64,000 bases of DNA, from the NCBI RefSeq assembly GCF_030253575.1, contig NC_080569.1, forward strand, positions 20,573,501 to 20,637,500, written 5' to 3'. Source of the stretch: Rhododendron vialii (lineage: Eukaryota; Streptophyta; Magnoliopsida; Ericales; Ericaceae). The position numbers and the translations under genes were made by a program. This document shows, piece after piece, positions 52,662 through 61,034 of the stretch; position 1 is the stretch's first letter, and the number at the start of each line of letters is the position of its first letter. A model generated the notes under the pieces. It saw only the letters and a list, made by a program, of their open reading frames with translations, was not told the origin of the DNA and did not search any database.

Positions 52662-53439
52662 GTCCCTATTTGCTTGATGTGGCTAATTCAAGAAAAAATT
52701 AGAGACCAACCCTGTTTTTTAGGTTTGGTTTGATCCCAACCCTGATTTTTTTTTCCAAAGCTGGATGGCTCGGTTATGTTACTTATTGACTTTTTTGCCC
52801 ACCAAGATCAACTCCATGAACAGACGTAAAAGCTGAGAACACCCTCTCCCCTCTCTCTCTCTAAACTACTACCACGACATCTCGACACACCAAACACCTC
52901 TCTCTCCCTCCACCGATGGATCAGCGCCGACCACTGCCGCTGTCGCCGTCTCCGTCTCCGACTAGAATTCGTGTTCTTACCGCCGTCGCCGTTGTGTTGT
53001 TGCTGCCGTCCGTATCTCCACGATCTTCCTCTCGTTGTGGTCGTCTCCCATTATAATCTAGCTGTCTCCCATTGAGATCCAAGTTTTCACATAGCTCCAG
53101 ATGTTGTGATCGTACAGGTTCAAATCCCTTAGGGATTTCATAGAATATTAGGTGAACTCCATCTGCTGTAAAAGGTACATGAAGAAAACCCAGAATACTC
53201 CATTTTGCATAGAATTCACGAGGAGACAGAGGCCCACGGACTTTCTTCAAAATCGACATTCAGTTTAAAATTTTTGTTTGTTTGTATGTGTAGAGATTGA
53301 TTCCGTGTGCGAGAGTGTGATCTCCCTTGTTTGATCAAATATTGGGCGCTTGAGAAAAAAATAAGCTGTGATATGGATGGATTTTGATTTTGATTGCTTT
53401 TTTTTTTTGTTTTTGTTTAATTTTCATTGGTGTGTGTAT
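52662..53439. other. Intergenic with a gene-start-like relic
   Basis: At 52916 the plus strand gives MDQRRPLPLSPSPSPTRIRV then a hydrophobic TAVAVVLLLPSV, like the signal anchor of a membrane protein, but stops follow within 40 codons. On the opposite strand 53259-52921 is open for 112 codons with no known motif. I cannot decide which, if either, was coding. Confidence 0.3.
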
Positions 53440-54215
53440 TTTTTACGAGAACTATGTATTTTTCTATGAGAATTATGTGTTGTTAATGAGAACTATCTAT
53501 GAGAGCTGTGCATTTTTCTATGAGAACTGCGTATTTTTTTATGAGAATTGTATATTATTCATGAGAACTGTCTATTAGAACCGTGTATTTTCTATGGGAA
53601 CTATGCATTTTTCTATGAGAACTGTGTATTGTTCATGAGAACAATCTATGAAAACTATATATTTTTTTATGAGAACTGTGTATTGTCCATGAAAACCATC
53701 TATTAGAACCGTGTATTTTCTATGAGAATTATATATTTTTATGAGAACTATTTGTTTTAGTGTGTGGTAAAACTATGTGAACTATGTATTTTTCAGTTCC
53801 CATAGTTCAGTACTCATAACCAGTTCACAAAGCTAGTTTTCTATAAGAATAGTCACTTCTCATAAAACTGATTATGAAAATTAATAGTTCTCATAAAACT
53901 AACTATGAGAATTGGCAGTTCACTGCCAATTCTCATAGTTCAGTTCACATAGCCAGTTCATATAGCTAAGGGTATTTTTGTTCGAAATAATATGATTCAG
54001 GAATTGATTCTAAAAATATGACTCTCATAACCTCAGTTCTCATAGCCATAGTTCAGGGGTATTTTTGTCCAAAATAATATGTTAACTCGGGCTATGTGAA
54101 CTGGTGGGGATATTTTTGTCCGAAATATTATGTTAATTGGCTATGAGAATTGGCAGTTCTCATAACCAGTTCACATAGTTAAGGGTATTTTTGTCCGAAA
54201 TAATATGGGTCAGCA
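53440..54215. repeat. Degenerate minisatellite with inverted halves
   Basis: From 53440 to about 53770 the unit TATGAGAACTRTGTATTTTT (about 20-23 bp) is repeated many times. From about 53800 to 54215 the complementary phrase (CAGTTCTCATA, AGTTCACATAG) dominates, so the two halves can pair. GGGTATTTTTGTCCGAAATA recurs with variants near 53968, 54058, 54110 and 54183. Confidence 0.75.
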
Positions 54216-56760
54216 GTTGATTTTAAAAATATAAATTTTATTGAAAATGGACATGTACACAAAAAGTTAAAAAGAATGGGCAAAATAGTAAAAATGTATG
54301 AAAAGTCAAGAAAAAGGACTGAAATAAAGAAGGAATATTTTTGTCAAGACTAAATTACGTCTGAACCTACTTTTTGGGGCTGACCTCTAAATTCCCCCTA
54401 ATTCAAAGAGAGTGGAATAGTAGATATTCTGATGGGGTGGCCTTAAGAGTCTTTTTCTTAGTTTGCATGGTGGGAGTTAACAGTGTGCAATTCGATCCTC
54501 GACCTATTCCTTGGTATGATTAGTTTTTTTTTTTTTTTGAGTGGAGTATAGAGTACATAGGTTTTTTTCCTTTGATTGGTTTTTTGGCTATTGATGTGGT
54601 GGGCCTTTTTATCCTTAGCCTTCTTTTGTGAATGGCGGGCATCCCCTTGATGCCTTTTCCATAAATTTATTGGTTATCAAAAAAGCAAAAAACCTTTCTA
54701 GTTAGAGGTTGGAAAAATTTACAGTGTTTTTCTTGAGAGGCATAGGAGAGGTGTTAGCCGACCCCAATTTGATTGGGATTTAAGGCTCGGTCTAGTTTGG
54801 TTAGGCATCGGCGAGGTGTTAGTAAATTGTCATCGTGTTTGAACTGCTGCACCTTGTCTGTTCTAATGTAAGATTCTTATTGTGGCAAGTATATTCTAAT
54901 TTATCCTCAAGGATGTGATGTCCACAACCATCTCTCTGTTTCTTTGTGTGGTTAATCACGACAAACTTCTTTCTTATATGCTTGTAAATTGTAATTATTG
55001 GACTACAATGGTCATTGATAATCTATTTTCTTGCTTTCTAGCTAATCTCTTTTTCTTTTCTCTTGGGTTCAAATAAGATGGAGTCATTTTGCACAGTTCA
55101 CTATTGAAGTGGTGAATAAAGATCTAAAGAAATCCAAATATTCTGGTTTGTTGGCTTCACGTTGGGAATGCAGTTGTAGTGGAGTTTCTAGTTCTATTTA
55201 GTTCAGTTATAAAGCATTATAAGTTTATTCTGCAAATACATTGCATTGATTCTGGAAGAAAGAGCATGATTGGGGTTGGAAAAAGTTTATGGAGCTATCT
55301 AAAGTGTTGAATGGGTTTATTGATGCTGATACTCTCATTAATAAAGCTCAAGCTCAAGTTATCAGGTTTATTATGAGTCTTATCTTTCCATGTTTCCTAG
55401 TAGATTAATCAATGATGAAGAACTAAGATTCTTTTTAGTTTGAAGGTCCTTGTATATATGCTCATATTCGTTATTCATGTGTGTACCTATAGTTTTTTGT
55501 TTGCGTAGTCTTTTATCTGTACTTGTTTATGTAAATCATTGTTATATTTTAGTTAGCGAGAAGCAAAGAATAAGAATTTTGTATGTGTGATGATTTTGCC
55601 TTTAAGACTATGATATATTACCTCCCTCCTCCTTTTCTTTCTACACTTGTCAAATAATGATAGTCCACCTCTTATAGCTTCCATTCTTGCGAGAATGATT
55701 AAGCAATTCTGTTGTTACTAATTTTAATGGGGGTCGATCACTGATTTCAAATTGTGTTTCTGGTTTGTAGGAAGAGAGCAGATCGTCCCTTCTGTTGTCT
55801 TAATTGCCAGTATCGTATAGGGGAGAACTTGTTCGGGATATTTGACAAATGTAGAACAAATTTGTCGCCACTTTGTAGAAGACAGAAGAAGCAAGCTCGA
55901 AAAATTGATTCAAATTGAAGATAAAGCTAGATGGTCAGGGTAGAGGTTGTCCCTTTTCATGATTCCTCCCTATATATAAAGCATGAGTTTGGTCTTTTTG
56001 GTTTTGGTACAACGATTTTGCCCAACTACCCTCCACCAAAACTGTTTTGCTATTGCCCACTTGTTGGGTAGCAAGGTTAATGTTTTATTCATGTTACCGT
56101 ACACGTGGATTTTCATTCATTTGGTCCATATATATGAACCAGAGAAATCTCCATTTTTTACCTTTACAGATTACAGAGGAACTTCGAGAGGATATAGAGG
56201 TACAGACGCCCATGGCTGTGTCGTCACTCCATTGACGTTCTCCAAGCCTGCTTAATTTTCTCTTTCGCTCATTTCTTCGACGGTGGTCGATTCTGCTTCC
56301 AAGACGTGCACGTCAGTTCAATTACTGTTCTGAAACTCCAATTTCATGCTGAAAACTGCAATTCCCTTTTTTATTGGCCTTCTATTTGCTTGCCTGTACC
56401 ATTTATATTCTTCAAAGCAAAAATCCAGATGAGACAAAGTCTGCATTTCTATGTTTCGTGTGTTTCTTACACTTTGCTTCAATTGAGTTGTTGAATTCCT
56501 AATGCAGACTCAAATTTCCTACACTATGCATGCACTAGCTGTTTAATTGATTGCCTCAATGAGTATTACTTTTTGAAAATGATCCAAAACTCATGTTAAT
56601 TTCCTACACTTTGCATGCACCAGCTGTTTGATTGATTGCCTTAATGAGTATTACTTTTTGAAATTGATCCAAAACCCAAGCTAGACGTTAAATTCAGATT
56701 CTAAGCATAAATGGTGCTTTCATGTAAGGGAACACCTAAGGTATCCCCTCTAAGCATAAA
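54216..56760. other. Intergenic; includes a LINE-tail-like phrase
   Basis: At 54745-54815 AGCCGACCCCAATTTGATTG and GGGATTTAAGGCTC resemble the 3' tail of plant RTE-type LINEs. No open LINE frame was seen. The rest has no supportable gene. Confidence 0.35.
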
Positions 56761-56768
56761 TGTTCCTT

Positions 56769-56830
56769 TTATACACTCCCTCCGTCCCAAATTCTTGGTC
56801 CTATACAGTTTTACATGCAATTTTCAACTG
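56769..56830 (+). mobile_element. Half of a Stowaway-type MITE
   Basis: TACACTCCCTCCGTCCCAAA followed by TTCTTGGTCC matches a Stowaway left end. No inverted right end was found nearby, so this is a fragment. Confidence 0.5.
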
Positions 56831-57002
56831 CCTATATTTCTCAATGTATATTGTTAGGCAATATGCAATATGGATCTTGTTGGATTTTCAGACTTGATTG
56901 CTTTTCTAAACTAGATTAGATTAGATTAGATGATTTGTACATGTAGTTTCTATTAGGATAATAGGCATAGTGTTTCTAAATTTATATCCTTGTTTTTAAC
57001 GT

Positions 57003-57265
57003 GCCCAGTATATAGTGCCAATGGGATTAGTGTTGGTGAAACAAAGCGAAAGAGGAAGAGTGCTACAGCTAGATGAACAAATAAATCAAGCAAACAAACG
57101 CCCTCGTGAATTGTCATTGCTCAATGAAAATTCCGCCCGAGGAATGTGCCCAGTAGATAGTGAAAATGAGATTAATGTTGGCGAAAGGAGCCTAAAGAGG
57201 GAGAGTGTGCTATAGCTAGATGAGGAAAGCAATGAAGCAAACAAACGCCCTTGCGGATCATATAG
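57003..57265 (+). repeat. Two tandem units of about 120 bp
   Basis: Copy 1 (57003-57110) and copy 2 (57147-57250) share GTGCCCAGTAKATAGTG, AGAGGRAGAGTG and CAAACAAACGCCCT. Each unit can be read as part of a charged protein segment with KRPR and VGE motifs. No family is recognised. Confidence 0.55.
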
Positions 57266-57289
57266 ACGGAGGAAAGAACAAATTACTTC

Positions 57290-57580
57290 TCAACTCTCAG
57301 CGCTCAGTGGAAATATCCTTCATTAACGGCTCCACTTTGGCCTTGAAAACACAGGCCACGAAATCTGGTCTATTTTGCACTTCCTTGTGCTTTTGCATGT
57401 TTTGTTTAATTTCTGGCCATGTTGGATTACAGGTCATTGTAAGGAAAATGTTTGGTTTCCCAAAATGTTGCACTAAAGCCATTGCATCCATGTATCAACG
57501 ATGGAGATCTCTTGGACCACCTATAAACGATGGGCCAACATATCTAACCTTTAAAACTAAGATATCTAACCATTGCACTC
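57290..57580 (-). pseudogene. Helitron Rep (helicase-like N domain) fragment
   Basis: On the minus strand the frame reads FIGGPRDLHR, stop, YMDAMALVQHFGKPNIFLTM and TCNPTWPEI, then RPDFVACVFKAKVEPL. This matches the Helitron_like_N region, in which FLTxTCNPxWPEI lies in the rolling-circle Rep part. The fragment is about 90 residues with an internal stop. No HUH motif or PIF1-type helicase follows on either side. Confidence 0.7.
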
Positions 57581-59470
57581 CGTACTCAGTGCTAATCGGT
57601 ATTCGTATCAAAGTTACCAAGTACAATGGTTTGTCCTAAATTCATTATATTTTCTTATAAGACAAGCCAACTTCAAAGAAACACATTACATCAGACTATT
57701 TCATACAGGTCTTTCACTGTCAAGTCGAGTGACACAGTTGCTGCACATACGTTGAAAACTTGGTATGGCTTCTGACCACAAAAATTAGAGCAGTGCCCTT
57801 AATGATATTTTATCTACTAAGATTCGAGATATAGGTGTATTGCAAACAAAGAAAAGGTGGGAGCAGCTTCGTGATCAGTTCTTGGCCAAACCAATCATTC
57901 GAATAGTACCAGAACCAGAAGATATGGATATCACACCGATTACAAATGTTCCCAAGACACCAGAAACAGTAAATATCCACTGATAATCGCATTTTCTCAC
58001 CCATATAGCTCTATAGTTCAACTTGCTTAGTAAGGTGGTTAAATACCACAAATTGGAGGTTTATGAAGTCCATACGTTTGGGGCTGGTTCTGTAACTTCC
58101 AAGGTTTGATTTGATTCAGCATATGTACTAATGGGATCCAACTGTTTGATTCATTGCTCTCTGCTACCTACTATTGAACTTTGATTTGGTTTGAAGTTGC
58201 CTCCAGGTGATTTGAAATAGCTTGGTTGCTGGTTCAATGACTGCAAGAATGTTCGTGAATCATGCTGAAGAATATTGCTTAGTTGATGGGAAAACACTCA
58301 TGAAGTAAGCTGCAGAGATAAATTTCAATTCTACAAGTTAGATTAAATTATGAATTACAGATTTCTATTGGACTACTGAACAACCAATGCTCATATGACC
58401 AAAGGACCAAAATGTTGTTGCTATCTTCCCAAAATTGGCCATTCAAAATGAATACCGGATCCAGTTAAAACCACGAGAATATCCCATCTCATGGTGTCAA
58501 GGTTCTTGCATACAACATCAACAACATCAAACCAGCCTTGAGTGAGGATAACTCAAAGGAAGACAAACACAGGAAAATCTCCATTAGCTGAAACCAAAGC
58601 AAAGAAGAAGTTCTTCCAAGCAGATGACAATCCCACAACTGCTTTAGAAGAAACTCTGTGAATCACCATAACTGCTTCAGTGAGCACACTAAAACTAGAA
58701 CCAATTGCCAACTTTATTTCAGTAGGTATTGTCGCTCATGTGTGGCCTTTTGATTTACGGATCCTTACCACAACCAGAACTGTACATATCTAATTGTAGC
58801 TCTTATGAGGCATTATACCTTCCTTTTGGTAACAACTACTACTATGCCTTCCAACCACTAGGTGTTGGTGTGTAGCCTTTTGATTTACAGTTCCTTGTAC
58901 CACCACTGCTACATATAACAGTAGCAGGCCCAACGTATTGTGCCTACATTTTGGTAATAACTGGTGTATATATCTAACAGTAGCTATTTTTTAGAAACTA
59001 ATGATGTTTTGTGCTCCAATTCCTTTGTCTTCTGAAAATGATGCTTTCTGCTCTGTTGGGCCTCAATTGTGTGCCTTGCGCGCAATCACCTCACTAGTAT
59101 TACTTAAAAGTTGACCTATTCTTGCATGAAAAACGGGTAGTTTTAGACATCCAGTATGATTTTAGTTGATATGACTATAAAAGTTTGACAATCTTCTCCC
59201 TCTTTGTTAGGGGTTAAACCAATCAAGAGTTGTCTTTTATTTTCATCCTTGAAAACTGCTCAAGTGGAGTGACACCATACAGTTTTGGCCTTAAATTAAT
59301 TGTTTGTTGCTTATAGTCTAGATATCTATAAACCTGAAAATTTCTAGCCTATTTTTCTTGTTTTCTTCCAATTAATTTATGCTTTATCCTTTGGTTTCAG
59401 CTATGATCTGGCTCATAACATTTTCACTCAATATAACATTTTCACTCAATATATTTTTACTTCCAAAATA
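57581..59470. other. Intergenic with coding-like scraps
   Basis: At 57785-57985 the plus strand is open (TKKRWEQLRDQFLAKPIIRI, PEPEDMDITPITNVPKTPE) and could be a remnant exon, family unknown. Around 58730-58930 TGTGGCCTTTTGATTTACGG and TGTAGCCTTTTGATTTACAG form a diverged direct repeat. Confidence 0.35.
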
Positions 59471-59850
59471 TCAAATTACTTGTGGTGGTTGCACCTTTTG
59501 TGCTTTTTCGCTGGGAATTGACCAAAATTCTAGGCGCTGCCTGTCCAAAGAGAACAAATTCAATTTTGGGAGTTGTAAAACATTTCTTTATTGAAAAGGT
59601 AGTCACGTCTACCTTGTTAATGGATTCCTTGTATAGGGGACTAAAAGCCCTTGAAGGCCAGGCCAAGAGCAAGAATGGTAGTGGAAGATTCTTAGGATGC
59701 TGAAGATTCTTCAGTTCCAATTATTCGTATAGAGGAGGATATGTTTATTTTGGTAGATGATGTATTACTGCTACTTGAGAGAGCTGCCTTGGAACCCTTG
59801 CCTCCAAAGGATGTTAAGGGTCCTCAAAACCCAATGAAGGTGAGCTCGGT
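59471..59850 (+). pseudogene. Unidentified gene remnant
   Basis: Plus-strand sense VVVAPFVLFRWELTKILGA, then LMDSLYRGLKALEGQAKSK is followed, in another frame, by EDS, stop, DAEDSSVPIIRIEEDMFILV and LLLLERAALEPLPPKDVKG, ending at a possible donor AATGAAG/GTGAGC (59839). Composition and length look like real protein. I do not recognise the family. One nonsense codon and one frame change suggest a pseudogene. Confidence 0.3.
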
Positions 59851-60497
59851 GAGCATATTGTTAAAAATTATTTAATGCTGCAAATTTTTTTCTGAAATAT
59901 TTTGCTATGTTACAGTATTCTATGCTTCTGTCTATACTAGTTTTTTTAAGCTAATGATGGTGTCTGGGACTTTGTTCCGCCTATAATTTCTTGGTACATG
60001 TAGTCCTCCTTTCCTACATATACTAGGTAATTACTAGGGCTACTTAAAGGTAGCAACCTCTAGGGAGAGATAAAGTGAATGTATAAGTGGTCCACCCTTG
60101 AGATTCGTACCATAGACCTCTCTAAGAGACGTTCCAAGTCCTTGTCACTTGAGCTAGGCCCAAGTGGTAATGTATCTATTGATGTTAGCTAGTTAGAGTT
60201 TTTGCTTTTTATACTGGTATCACAGAACAAGGGAATGGTAAAAAGTATAATCACAGGATTTTAGCTTGAGTCCTATCTTTTGGTACTTCCAAAGGGTTAT
60301 ATTCAGAATTCGAGTCCTCAACTTTTTCCCTGCAACAAAACTTATATGAATTGAAATAAGTTTGGTTTCATATTTTGATGATGATTAAACTTCTAAAGCT
60401 GGATAAAATTTCACTCTCACCAGTTCTGAAAATTGGAACTGCAGCCTTGTAGGTTCTTGTAGTTAGTGTTTGTCATCTCAAATTTGGTTTTTGTTTC
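59851..60497. other. Intergenic, no recognised feature
   Basis: No gene is supported between the remnant and the TRIM. Confidence 0.4.
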
Positions 60498-60851
60498 TGT
60501 TGGGATTTGTCCCACATTGGTTAATTATCTCCTCCAATACTAGTATATGAGCCTGGGCGGCCTCTCCACTCTTTGCCAATTGGTTTGGAGTTGGATGCTT
60601 TAACATGGTATCAAAGCTAGACTTTCGGTGGCTTTTCCCCTTTGTTTGTGCCATAGTTGCACTTTGTTTCATTGTGATCCGTGTGTTCCGGATCCTTTGT
60701 TTACCTCTCCACGTGAGAGTCAGGGGTTGCACGTGCGGGGGAGTGTTGGGATTTGTCCCACATTGGTTAATTATCTCCTCCAATACTAGTATATGAGCCT
60801 GGGCGGCCTCTCCACTCTTTGCCAATTGGTTTGGAGTTGGATGCTTTAACA
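60498..60851 (+). mobile_element. TRIM (miniature LTR retrotransposon), 354 bp
   Basis: Two identical 108-bp LTRs (60498-60605 and 60744-60851) begin TGTTGGGATTTGTCCCACAT and end GGATGCTTTAACA. The primer-binding site TGGTATCAAAGC lies directly after the first LTR (60606-60617), and a polypurine tract GCGGGGGAG directly precedes the second. The internal part is only 138 bp and non-coding, so the element depends on enzymes from another retrotransposon. Identical LTRs imply a recent insertion. Flanks TTGTTTC and TTGTTC are similar but not an exact target duplication. Confidence 0.92.
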
Positions 60852-60852
60852 T

Positions 60853-61027
60853 TGTTCAATTTTAGGGTAATCGTAATAGGGAGAAAACCCATTAGGGTTA
60901 ATTTCATTCAACGTAAAATATATATGTACAAGCTGTATAATAATTACACTACGGTCCTAGATACTTAAACTAATTACATGATAAGACACATAATTGCACT
61001 AGATACAAATAGATCCATCATCTAACA
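60853..61027 (-). repeat. 3' LTR of the Ty1-copia element
   Basis: On the minus strand it runs from TGTTAGATGATGG to AAAATTGAACA, 175 bp with TG...CA ends. The polypurine tract GAGGGGGAG (61036-61028) lies immediately upstream in element orientation, directly after the pol stop. Confidence 0.8.
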
Positions 61028-61034
61028 CTCCCCC

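Noticed and set aside
60606-60617. Cassandra-type element with 5S rRNA in its LTR
   Set aside because: The LTR has no 5S-like internal promoter sequence; the element is a plain TRIM.
60478-60852. 124-codon minus-strand open frame with repeated blocks
   Set aside because: It is the TRIM read backwards; the repeated peptide is the two LTRs.
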